A stretch of DNA of 64,000 nucleotides from an uncultured Clostridia bacterium. GTDB lineage: Bacteria > Bacillota > Clostridia > Monoglobales > Monoglobaceae. The notes beneath the pieces are model-generated. The model made no database searches. It worked only from the letters and a program-made list of their open reading frames with translations, and was not told the DNA's origin. Location: positions 298,149-362,148 of the forward strand of contig CAKSFQ010000001.1 in the NCBI GenBank assembly GCA_934454115.1, given 5' to 3'. This document shows, piece by piece, positions 25,069 to 32,427 of the stretch (position 1 is the first letter of the stretch; the number at the start of each line of letters is the position of its first letter). The position numbers and the translations under genes were made by a program.

Positions 25069-27219
25069 ATGAAAGATAAAATTTTTGGAGTTCTGCAACG
25101 GGTCGGACGGTCGTTTATGCTGCCGATTGCAATCTTGCCGGTGGCCGGCCTTTTTTTAGGTATCGGCGGCGCCTTTACCAACGAGACCATGCTCAAAACC
25201 TACCATTTGACCGGCATTTTAGGCCCCGGCAAAGCGGCGCACTATGTGCTTCAGGTGCTCAATGACTGCGGCAATATCGTATTTGCCAATCTGCCGCTCA
25301 TTTTTGCCATCGGTATCGCCATCGGTATGGCAAAGCGTGAAAAAGAGGTTGCCGCCCTGGCCGGCGCCATCGCCTTTTTTGTCATGAACGCGGCCATCGG
25401 CGCCATGGCTGTAAGTATCTACGGCGCAGACGGCGTCACCGCACGCATCGCGGACGGCGCAATGACCTCTGTGCTTGGCATCTCATCGCTGCAAACCGGA
25501 GTGTTCGGCGGTATCATTGTCGGTCTCGGAACCGCCGCGCTGCACAACCGCTATTATAAGATTCAGCTGCCGCAGGTGCTCTCTTTCTTTGGCGGAACCC
25601 GTTTCGTCCCCATCGTCTCGGCCGCGGTCTATCTTTTGGTCGGCATTCTGATGTTTTTTGTCTGGCCGCCGATTCAGACCGGTATCACCTACATCGGAAA
25701 ATTCGTTCAAAACTCCGGGTACTTCGGCACCTGGGTCTACGGGCTGACCGAACGCGCCCTAATTCCCTTCGGACTGCACCACGTCTTTTATCTTCCGTTT
25801 TGGCAGACCAATGTCGGCGGCACCATGGAGGTCATGGGAAAATACTGGGAGGGTGCGCAGAATATCTTTTTTGCCCAACTCTCCGACCCTTCCGTCAATC
25901 ATTTTGCGGTATCGGCAACCCGTTTTATGTCCGGAAAATTCCCGCTCATGATCTTTGGGCTGCCCGGCGCCGCACTCGCCATGTACCGATGCGCAACACC
26001 GGCAAAGAAGAAGGCCGTCGGCGGCCTTTTGCTCTCGGCCGCGCTGACCTCAATGCTGACCGGCATCACCGAGCCGCTGGAATTTACCTTTTTGTTTGTC
26101 GCGCCGCTGCTCTACGCCGTTCACTGCGTTTTTGCCGGACTTTCCTATATGCTGATGCACCTGTTTCACGTTGGGGTCGGCATGACATTTTCGGGCGGTC
26201 TGATCGATCTATTCTTATTCGGGATTCTGCAAGGAAATGCCAAAACCGACTGGCTGAATATTATTTATGTCGGCATCGCCTACTTTATTGTATACTACTT
26301 CCTCTTCCGCTACCTGATTATAAGGTTCAACTTTAAGACGCCCGGACGGGAGAACGACAGTGAGCAAACCAAGCTATACACCCGTGCCGATGTGGAGGCA
26401 CGAAAGGCGCAGGAAAAAGAGGCGCCGACCGCCGCAAAGGACGGTGATATCCGCTCGGTACAGATCACCGATGGTCTTGGCGGCAAGCACAACATCAGCG
26501 ATTTAGACTGCTGCGCCACCCGTCTGCGCGTCACCGTCTTTGACGAAACCAAGGTGCAGGAGGAGCTGCTGCGCGCCAGCGGCGCCGCCGGAATCATCCG
26601 CAAGGGAAAGGGCGTCCAGATCATCTACGGCCCCGTTGTTACCGTGGTAAAATCAAACCTGGAGGACTATCTCCGCGCCGCAACGGAGACGGCCGCCGCG
26701 GCGCAGGCAAAAGCCGCCGCAATGACAGCGCCGAAACAAAAAAAGCAGACAAAGGCAAAAGCTCTCTCCCTCTGTGCGCCGCTATCGGGCAGTATCGTTC
26801 CGCTCAGCGCGGTCAATGACGAAGCCTTTTCAAAAAAACTTCTTGGTGACGGCGTCGCTATTTTGCCAAACAACGGCAAGCTGTATGCCCCCTGTGACGG
26901 CGTTATCGACAACATTGCCGACAGTAAGCACGCCATCGGAATTTCCTGCGGTGATTCCTTTGATCTTTTAATCCACGTGGGTCTGGATACCGTAAGGCTT
27001 GGCGGTGCGCCGTACACCCTGCACGTAAAGGCCGGTGACCGCGTCAAGACCGGCGACCTGCTTGCGGAATTTGACATGGACGCCATCTTAAAACACGGCT
27101 TTGACCTCACGACGCCAATCATTCTATGCGGCGGCGCGGAGGAATTTGACATTACCTTATCCTATGAGAAAGAAACGATGCAGCACGGCGACCCGCTGAT
27201 GATCGTCCGCCGAAAATAG
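25069..27219 (+). CDS. PTS transporter EIICBA, glucose/maltose/N-acetylglucosamine family
   Basis: A complete three-domain permease of the PTS glucose superfamily, 716 residues. The EIIC membrane domain (1-425) opens with SFMLPIAILPVAGLFLGIG and has ITEPLEFTFLFVAPLLY near 345. EIIB (about 460-540) carries the phospho-cysteine in DLDCCATRLRV, here a Cys-Cys pair. EIIA (about 570-716) has the phospho-histidine region HAIGISCGDSFDLLIHVGLDTV. It phosphorylates its sugar during uptake, taking phosphate from HPr. It is followed 21 bp later by uxuA, an unusual partner. The sugar cannot be assigned from sequence alone. Confidence 0.92.
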   Translation: MKDKIFGVLQRVGRSFMLPIAILPVAGLFLGIGGAFTNETMLKTYHLTGILGPGKAAHYVLQVLNDCGNIVFANLPLIFAIGIAIGMAKREKEVAALAGAIAFFVMNAAIGAMAVSIYGADGVTARIADGAMTSVLGISSLQTGVFGGIIVGLGTAALHNRYYKIQLPQVLSFFGGTRFVPIVSAAVYLLVGILMFFVWPPIQTGITYIGKFVQNSGYFGTWVYGLTERALIPFGLHHVFYLPFWQTNVGGTMEVMGKYWEGAQNIFFAQLSDPSVNHFAVSATRFMSGKFPLMIFGLPGAALAMYRCATPAKKKAVGGLLLSAALTSMLTGITEPLEFTFLFVAPLLYAVHCVFAGLSYMLMHLFHVGVGMTFSGGLIDLFLFGILQGNAKTDWLNIIYVGIAYFIVYYFLFRYLIIRFNFKTPGRENDSEQTKLYTRADVEARKAQEKEAPTAAKDGDIRSVQITDGLGGKHNISDLDCCATRLRVTVFDETKVQEELLRASGAAGIIRKGKGVQIIYGPVVTVVKSNLEDYLRAATETAAAAQAKAAAMTAPKQKKQTKAKALSLCAPLSGSIVPLSAVNDEAFSKKLLGDGVAILPNNGKLYAPCDGVIDNIADSKHAIGISCGDSFDLLIHVGLDTVRLGGAPYTLHVKAGDRVKTGDLLAEFDMDAILKHGFDLTTPIILCGGAEEFDITLSYEKETMQHGDPLMIVRRK

Positions 27220-27240
27220 TCAAAAAAAGGGGGATAATCC

Positions 27241-28317
27241 ATGAAAATGACATTTCGCTGGTACGGTGACGACGACCCCGTCACCTTAGATGCAATCCGA
27301 CAGATTCCCGGTATGACCGGCGTTGTGACCGCCGTCTATTCGGTACCGCCCGGCGCGGTCTGGCCGCAGGAGGAAATCGATCGGCTGAAAGCGGAGATCG
27401 TGCAAAAAGGTCTTTCAATGGAGGTCATCGAGAGCGTACCGGTGCACGAGGACATCAAGCTGCGCCGCGGAAACTACCAAACCTATATCGACAACTATAA
27501 ACAGACCGTAAAAAACCTGGCAGAGGCCGGGGTAAAGTGTATTTGCTATAATTTTATGCCGGTATTTGACTGGACGCGGTCGCGCCTTGACCAGCCGCTG
27601 CCGGACGGTTCGACCGCCCTGGTCTATAACGCAGAGGATGTCAAAAAACTGGATCCGACAAAGCTGACCCTGCCGGGCTGGGACGCCTCGTATTCGCCAA
27701 GTGAGGTATCAGAACTGATCGACGCCTACCGCGCCCTTGGCGAGGAGGGGCTGTGGGAAAACCTCCGTTATTTTTTACAGGAGATCATCCCGGTTGCCAT
27801 CGACTGTGATATCAATATGGCGATCCACCCGGACGATCCGCCGTGGCCGATCTTTGGCATACCGCGCATCGTCACCTGTGAAAAAAATCTCGACCGCCTG
27901 CTTGATCTGTACCCGGATTCCCACCACGGACTGACGCTTTGCAGCGGCAGTCTCGGCTGCAGCGGCGAAAACGACATTGTGCACATGATCTACCGCTACG
28001 GGAAGATGGGACGGATTCATTTTGCCCATGTGCGCAACGTCAAACGGCACAAAGGCGGATCATTTGAAGAGAGTGCGCATTACAGTCCGTGCGGCTCTCT
28101 CGACATTGTCGCCATTTTAAAGGCCTATCATGAGATCGGGTTTCAGGGATATCTGCGGCCCGATCACGGGCGCATGATCTGGGGCGAGACGGGAAAACCC
28201 GGTTACGGGCTCTACGACCGCGCCCTTGGCGCCATGTACATGACCGGCATCCTAGAAGCTCTGCAAAAAACATCGCCGCGCGCTATGCACCCCTTAAAAG
28301 GAGATGAAATTTCATGA
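27241..28317 (+). CDS. uxuA: Mannonate dehydratase
   Basis: This 358-residue TIM-barrel enzyme dehydrates D-mannonate to 2-keto-3-deoxygluconate in hexuronate breakdown. The family start MTFRWYGDDDPVTLDAIRQI and GVVTAVYSVPPGAVW are followed by YNFMPVFDWTRS near residue 105. Metal and substrate ligands lie in MAIHPDDPPWPIFGIPRI near 195, LCSGSLGCSGEND near 240 and HFAHVRNVKR near 260. The ribosome site is GGGGG just upstream, and the last codons overlap the next gene by 4 bp (ATGA), so the two are translationally coupled. Confidence 0.95.
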   Translation: MKMTFRWYGDDDPVTLDAIRQIPGMTGVVTAVYSVPPGAVWPQEEIDRLKAEIVQKGLSMEVIESVPVHEDIKLRRGNYQTYIDNYKQTVKNLAEAGVKCICYNFMPVFDWTRSRLDQPLPDGSTALVYNAEDVKKLDPTKLTLPGWDASYSPSEVSELIDAYRALGEEGLWENLRYFLQEIIPVAIDCDINMAIHPDDPPWPIFGIPRIVTCEKNLDRLLDLYPDSHHGLTLCSGSLGCSGENDIVHMIYRYGKMGRIHFAHVRNVKRHKGGSFEESAHYSPCGSLDIVAILKAYHEIGFQGYLRPDHGRMIWGETGKPGYGLYDRALGAMYMTGILEALQKTSPRAMHPLKGDEIS

Positions 28318-29162
28318 TAAAACTACCGTTTTCACTTGATCTGACCGACAAGGTTGTCGTCATCACCGGCGCCGGCGGCGTGCTATGCTCTGTGTTTGCA
28401 AAGGCTCTGGCAAAAACCAACGCCAAAATCGCCCTGCTGGATTTAAACGGGGCGGCAGCAGAGCAATGCGCAAAAGAAATCCAAAACGAAGGCGGCTGCG
28501 CCAAGGCATATTCCTGCAGCGTATTGGATCAGGCGCAGCTCCGCGCGGTGCATGAAAAGATTTTGGCCGACCTCGGCAGCTGCGACTTTTTAATCAACGG
28601 CGCCGGCGGCAACCATCCCAAGGCAACCACGGAGGACGAATATTTTTCTACAAAGGATAAAGACAGCGAAAAGACCTTTTTTGACCTGGATAAGGATGGC
28701 ATCGAATTTGTCTTTTCGCTGAACTTTTTGGGAACCCTCCTTCCCACCCAGGTCTTTGCCGCGGACATGCTCCAAAAAGAGGACGCCGCCATCATCAATA
28801 TTTCCAGCATGAACGCCGACCGGCCGCTGACAAAAATCCCGGCCTACAGCGGCGCAAAGGCTGCGATCTCGAACCTCACCCAATGGCTCGCAGTTTACTT
28901 TTCCAGGACGAATATCCGCTGCAATGCGATTGCGCCCGGCTTTTTTCTTACCAAACAAAATGAAAGTCTGCTAAAAGACGCGTCGGGAGCTCCCACGCCG
29001 CGCAGCGAAAAAATCCTCTCCGGCACGCCCATGGGACGGTTCGGCAACGCCGAAGAGCTTTTGGGCTCGCTGTTCTTTTTACTCTCCAAAAGGGCGTCCG
29101 GGTTTGTGACCGGGACGGTGATCCCGGTAGACGGCGGATTTTCCGCCTATTCCGGCGTGTGA
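28314..29162 (+). CDS. SDR-type D-mannonate oxidoreductase (fructuronate reductase)
   Basis: The 282-residue short-chain dehydrogenase resembles the SDR form of UxuB found beside uxuA in Firmicutes (YjmF type) rather than the long-chain enterobacterial form. VVVITGAGGVLCSVFA is the cofactor motif, NGAGGNHPKATTEDEYF near residue 97 is typical of this group, and the catalytic set is ISSMN near 162 and YSGAKAAI near 178. It interconverts D-fructuronate and D-mannonate, feeding UxuA. It overlaps uxuA by 4 bp. No kdgK or kdgA is present in the window. Confidence 0.88.
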   Translation: MIKLPFSLDLTDKVVVITGAGGVLCSVFAKALAKTNAKIALLDLNGAAAEQCAKEIQNEGGCAKAYSCSVLDQAQLRAVHEKILADLGSCDFLINGAGGNHPKATTEDEYFSTKDKDSEKTFFDLDKDGIEFVFSLNFLGTLLPTQVFAADMLQKEDAAIINISSMNADRPLTKIPAYSGAKAAISNLTQWLAVYFSRTNIRCNAIAPGFFLTKQNESLLKDASGAPTPRSEKILSGTPMGRFGNAEELLGSLFFLLSKRASGFVTGTVIPVDGGFSAYSGV

Positions 29163-29210
29163 ATTTACCGCGGCTTCCTAATTTTGCACCTTTTTCCGAC
29201 CGTTTTTATC

Positions 29211-29239
29211 TTGCCTTTTGATAGAAACTATGCTAAAAT
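29211..29239 (+). promoter_or_regulatory. SigA-type promoter of the TrhA gene
   Basis: TTGCCT is followed after 17 bp by TAAAAT with an extended -10 (TGCTAAAAT). No terminator is seen between the preceding SDR gene and this promoter. Confidence 0.6.
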
Positions 29240-29277
29240 ATTATTTGGGGAGTTGTGCAGGAACGAGGGTATCATCC

Positions 29278-29949
29278 ATGGGAAATAAGCTATCAAAAAT
29301 CGAAATTCCCTTTTACACCAAGGGCGAGGAAATCTTTAATATGGTTTCTCACATTGTGGGCGGCGCACTCGGCGTTTGCGCCACCGCGCTTTGTGTGATT
29401 TTTGCCGCGCTCCGCGGCAATGTCTATGGCGTCATCAGCGGCGCAATCTTTGGCGCAATGATGATCGTGCTGTACTGTATGTCCAGCATTTACCACGGTT
29501 TAAAGCCGGACTTTAAGGCGAAAAAGGTCTTTCGTATCTTAGACCACTGTGCCATTTATCTTTTGATTGCCGGTACCTACACGCCGTTTGCGCTCTGCGC
29601 CCTTCGGGCAGAGAATACCGCGCTCGGCTGGGTTTACTTTGGCATCGTATGGGGGCTTGCCGCCATCGGCATTACCTTAAACGCTATCAGTTTAAAAAAG
29701 TTTAAACGCCTTTCCATGTTTTTATATCTCGGCATGGGCTGGTGTCTGATCTTCGCGCTGCCAACCATCTATCGCGCCGTCGGCGCAGGCGGTATGTGGC
29801 TGCTCTTTGGCGGCGGCGTTGCCTATACGGTCGGCGCCGTGCTCTATGCCCTCGGCAGACGGCACGCCTATATCCATTCCGTATTCCACCTGTTTATCGT
29901 GCTGGGCAGTCTGCTCCATTTTCTCTGCATTCTGTTTTACGTGATGTAG
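29278..29949 (+). CDS. TrhA/hemolysin III family seven-helix membrane protein
   Basis: This 223-residue integral membrane protein of the PAQR superfamily has seven predicted helices. Family marks are NMVSHIVGGALGV near residue 23, SSIYHGLKP near 70, FRILDHCAIYLLIAGTYTPF near 85 and HSVFHLFIVLGSLLHF near the end; the His residues of these stretches form the conserved metal site. TrhA proteins are linked to membrane fluidity or energetics, and the name hemolysin III is historical. The start at 29278 follows GAGG at 9 bases; 20 upstream codons in frame overlap the promoter. Confidence 0.9.
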   Translation: MGNKLSKIEIPFYTKGEEIFNMVSHIVGGALGVCATALCVIFAALRGNVYGVISGAIFGAMMIVLYCMSSIYHGLKPDFKAKKVFRILDHCAIYLLIAGTYTPFALCALRAENTALGWVYFGIVWGLAAIGITLNAISLKKFKRLSMFLYLGMGWCLIFALPTIYRAVGAGGMWLLFGGGVAYTVGAVLYALGRRHAYIHSVFHLFIVLGSLLHFLCILFYVM

Positions 29950-29953
29950 GATT

Positions 29954-30009
29954 CGCCGAAAGGAAGATGCCGTTTTATCACGGTACATCTTCCTCCGGCG
30001 GCTTTTTTA
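29954..30009 (+). terminator. Intrinsic terminator of the TrhA gene
   Basis: A long stem built from GCCG, AGGAAGATG and CCG with their complements ends in GGCGGC followed by TTTTTTATTTTT. Confidence 0.85.
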
Positions 30010-30027
30010 TTTTTATGAAAAAAACTC

Positions 30028-30056
30028 TTGACAAACGCCAATTTTTTTGATACAAT
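30028..30056 (+). promoter_or_regulatory. Strong SigA promoter of the DUF3793-flavodoxin leader
   Basis: Perfect TTGACA, 17-bp spacer, TACAAT with extended -10 (TGATACAAT). The predicted start of transcription, about 30063, falls inside the first GTTAG dyad, so a bound repressor would block initiation. Confidence 0.8.
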
Positions 30057-30060
30057 TTCA

Positions 30061-30086
30061 CAGGAGTTAGATAACACTAACTCCTG
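30061..30086. promoter_or_regulatory. Palindromic operator 1 over the transcription start
   Basis: A perfect 10-bp inverted repeat, CAGGAGTTAG with CTAACTCCTG around ATAACA. The inner 16 bp (GTTAG-N6-CTAAC) match the second dyad at 30202-30217 at 13 of 16 positions. Position directly after the -10 fits a repressor operator. Flavodoxin context suggests an iron-responsive DtxR/IdeR- or Fur-type regulator, which is inference. Confidence 0.6.
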
Positions 30087-30190
30087 AAGGCTTGCCGATA
30101 CGCTCCTGTCCCGCCAAAGGCCGCAGTTTCATCTTTTTCGGTGAATATTCACCCTTCGCAAAAGCTAGACGCCTCTTTGGCGGCTTTTTT
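30063..30190 (+). ncRNA. Terminated leader or small RNA upstream of DUF3793
   Basis: From the predicted start at about 30063 a transcript would meet an intrinsic terminator near 30190. The stem is CCGCCAAAG (30111-30119) with CTTTGGCGG (30175-30183), then CTTTTTT. The 55-nt loop contains a perfect palindrome GGTGAATATTCACC (30140-30153). CTCCTG occurs twice (30081 and 30102), so the first CAGGAG could pair with either, allowing alternative folds. It is either an attenuator leader or an independent RNA of about 125 nt. I do not recognise a known riboswitch class. Confidence 0.5.
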
Positions 30191-30201
30191 ATCACGCATC
30201 G

Positions 30202-30217
30202 GTTAGTCAATACTAAC
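30202..30217. promoter_or_regulatory. Palindromic operator 2 before the DUF3793 start
   Basis: GTTAGTCAATACTAAC, a perfect 6-bp inverted repeat around CAAT, repeats the core of operator 1. It lies between the leader terminator and the ribosome site GGGAGG. No clear -35/-10 pair is seen beside it. Confidence 0.55.
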
Positions 30218-30235
30218 TTTTAGGGAGGCTGTCCC

Positions 30236-30787
30236 ATGTTAGAACTGCTACTGGCAAAGTATTGCGCACCGGCTCTTGTCGGTATGAAGGCGGCAAACTT
30301 AGTAACCTGCTTTTTTGCGCAAATCCCGGATTTAAAAAACAAAATCCGCGCACTCAATCAGTCCTTTCATGCCAGAGATATTTATCTGGTACCAATTTGC
30401 GAATGCGAGCGGCGCGTCCTTCTTCTTGTTTTTCGCAAGGAGGTTCTGTGCCGCTACTTAAAACGGGAAGAGATTCACGCTCTGCTCGTTAAGGCCGGCT
30501 ACCCGAATGAGTTTTGTCTTGACACCTACCTTGCCATTTTAAAGGAACGGTTAAGGGATTCTGCCTTTCCGCATGAGATCGGCGCCTTTTTGGGATACCC
30601 GGCCGAGGACATCACCGGCTTTATCCAGCATAAGGGCAAAAACTGTCTCCTTTGCGGCGAATGGAAGGTCTATCATAATACGGCGCGCGCCAAGGCGCAG
30701 TTTGCGCGTTACGCGCGGTGCAAGTCCGCGCTCACGCGGCGTGTATCGCAGGGCGACAGCCTTTGTAAAATCTTTTGTGCATCGTAA
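30236..30787 (+). CDS. DUF3793 family protein
   Basis: This 183-residue cytoplasmic protein fits the DUF3793 family, often found beside flavodoxin in anaerobic Firmicutes. Family stretches are CAPALVGMKAANLV near residue 10, RDIYLVPICECERRVLLLVFR near 48, PHEIGAFLGYPAEDITGFIQHKGKNCLLCGEWKVYHN near 115-150, and a basic C-terminus. Function is unestablished; two cysteines in NCLLCGEW could bind metal or haem, but that is speculation. The ribosome site GGGAGG is 9 bases upstream. The flavodoxin gene follows after 36 bp. Twin dyads upstream suggest joint iron- or metal-dependent control. Confidence 0.82.
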   Translation: MLELLLAKYCAPALVGMKAANLVTCFFAQIPDLKNKIRALNQSFHARDIYLVPICECERRVLLLVFRKEVLCRYLKREEIHALLVKAGYPNEFCLDTYLAILKERLRDSAFPHEIGAFLGYPAEDITGFIQHKGKNCLLCGEWKVYHNTARAKAQFARYARCKSALTRRVSQGDSLCKIFCAS

Positions 30788-30823
30788 AAAATAATGATTT
30801 CATTTTATATAGGAGGTTACATG

Positions 30824-31252
30824 ATGGCAAAAATAGCAGTAATTTATTGGAGCGGGACCGGCAACACACAGGAAATGGCCAATGCGGTTTTCGAGGGTGC
30901 AAAGGCGGCAGACGCAGACAGCGCAATCTTTTCGGTCTCCGAAACGGACGCGGCAGCGGCTGCAGCCTATGATATTTTGCTCTTAGGCTGCCCGGCCATG
31001 GGCGCCGAAGTCTTGGAGGAGGACGAATTTGAACCGTTCTTTACGGAGCTTGAGCCCAAGCTCACCGGGAAAAAGGTTGGCCTGTTCGGCTCCTACGGCT
31101 GGGGTGACGGCGAATGGATGCGCAACTGGGAAGATCGTGTCAGGGCTGCCGGCGCGGAGCTTGTCGGCGGCGAAGGACTCATCATCAACGAAAGCCCCGA
31201 TGACGCGGCGCTTGAAGATTGCCGTGCGCTCGGCAAAACCGCAGCAGCCTAA
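30824..31252 (+). CDS. Flavodoxin
   Basis: This 142-residue short-chain flavodoxin is an FMN electron carrier that replaces ferredoxin when iron is scarce. The phosphate-binding loop is WSGTGNTQEMANAV at about residues 8-21. LLGCPAMGAEVLEED near 53 and LFGSYGWGDGEWMRNW near 86 supply the two loops that hold the flavin ring. AGGAGG precedes two adjacent ATGs; the second gives the better spacing of 7. It is the second gene of the DUF3793 operon, ending beside a terminator hairpin that was duplicated by repeat R1. Confidence 0.93.
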   Translation: MAKIAVIYWSGTGNTQEMANAVFEGAKAADADSAIFSVSETDAAAAAAYDILLLGCPAMGAEVLEEDEFEPFFTELEPKLTGKKVGLFGSYGWGDGEWMRNWEDRVRAAGAELVGGEGLIINESPDDAALEDCRALGKTAAA

Positions 31253-31257
31253 AAAAG

Positions 31258-31553
31258 AAACGAGCACACCGTTTTGGTGTGCTCGTTTCAGACTGTCGAA
31301 AAAGTCGATTTTCAGCAAGATATTGCTTTGAATTGATAGCCCTTCGCCCATAAATCCGTCGCCGCGCCCGTACGGCAATGTCGCAATATCTTGCCGAAAA
31401 CGACGTAAAATCGGTGAAAAATTTCATTTCTGCGCCGCCGTGGTGGGCAATGTCGGAACAGGAGGGGACGGCGATTAGATCAAAATGAAATTTTTCGCAA
31501 AATAGGGTTTATCGACACGCTCAAACGAGCACACCAAAACGGTGTGCTCGTTT
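31258..31553. repeat. R1 element, copy C (inverted), between duplicated terminator hairpins
   Basis: The R1 core is present in reverse with an internal deletion: inverted repeats at 31414-31428 (one mismatch) and 31484-31498 enclose 85 bp. Outside the core lie the family segments CGCAATATCTTGCCG, AGCAAGATATTGC and ATCGACACGCTCA. The element is bracketed by two 31-bp hairpins, 31258-31288 and 31523-31553, each with AAACGAGCACACC stems. The right hairpin is the exact reverse complement of the left, differing only in loop orientation. The hairpins abut the stop codons of flavodoxin and pyridoxal kinase, so the original was a bidirectional terminator now present twice. Confidence 0.75.
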
Positions 31554-32393
31554 TTATTTTTCTGTTTGAAGTGATTCGATATAATATGGTAGCGCGGCCT
31601 CAAAATTGACACCGTAAAATCGATGACCGGGATCCTCCTCGGTGCAGCGAACACAATGCAGCACAAAATCCACGGCGAGCTTTAACGCGTCCTCCATGCA
31701 AAACCCGCGCATATACGCGCCGGTGACCGCCGAAGCAAAGATATCCCCGGTTCCGTGATATACGGCCGGGTGTTTTTCGTTCATATAGCTAAAAAACCGG
31801 TTCTCCGCAGCATCGTAGAAATAAAAGCCGATTTTATCTTCCTCAAGGCTCACGCCGGTCAGGGCAATCCGCCGGATTCCGCGACCAGCCAGACGGAGCA
31901 GCACATCCCGGATATAAGGCTCGTCATATGTCTCGCGGTAGGGAATCCGAAGCATATAGGACGCCTCGGTAAGGTTTGGTAAAATCAGATCTGCTTTTTT
32001 ACAAAGCCTTGCCATGCGATCGGCAAAATTCTGGTCAAAGCCCTGATACAGGTTTCCGAAGTCACCGATGACCGGGTCGATGATGACTGCCGTCCCTTCT
32101 TTGCGGAATCGGTCGATAAACGTCTCCACCTCTTCCACCTGATGCACGGATCCCAAATACCCCGTATAAATCGCATCAAAATCAAGCTGAAGCGTAGTAA
32201 AAACATCGGAAATCGGCCTGATCTCGTCCGTTAAATCATGATAGGTATAGTGCGAAAAGGCGGTGTGGGTTGATAAAACCGCCGTGGGCAAAGCACAGGC
32301 CTCAACGCCGGCCGCCGAGATAATCGGCAGCGCCACCGTGAGTGAGCATTTGCCAACGCAGGACAAATCCTGGATCGTGATGATTCTCTTCAT
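31554..32393 (-). CDS. Pyridoxal/pyridoxamine kinase
   Basis: The 279-residue ribokinase-family enzyme phosphorylates B6 vitamers to restore pyridoxal phosphate. The start MKRIITIQDLSCVGKCSLTVALP is typical of PdxK/PdxY in Firmicutes. LPTAVLSTHTAFS near residue 34, VIIDPVIGDFGNLY near 115 and the ATP/anion-hole motif HGTGDIFASAVTGAYMRG near 220 (catalytic Asp in GTGD) complete the set. Start 32393 follows GGAGG; a longer frame upstream lacks a ribosome site. It lies 34 bp after aroE on the same strand and is probably the last gene of the aro operon. PLP serves the aromatic aminotransferases. Confidence 0.9.
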   Translation of the reverse strand: MKRIITIQDLSCVGKCSLTVALPIISAAGVEACALPTAVLSTHTAFSHYTYHDLTDEIRPISDVFTTLQLDFDAIYTGYLGSVHQVEEVETFIDRFRKEGTAVIIDPVIGDFGNLYQGFDQNFADRMARLCKKADLILPNLTEASYMLRIPYRETYDEPYIRDVLLRLAGRGIRRIALTGVSLEEDKIGFYFYDAAENRFFSYMNEKHPAVYHGTGDIFASAVTGAYMRGFCMEDALKLAVDFVLHCVRCTEEDPGHRFYGVNFEAALPYYIESLQTEK

Positions 32394-32427
32394 AAACTTC
32401 CTCCAAGGCTCCTTTTGTGTTGATGGG

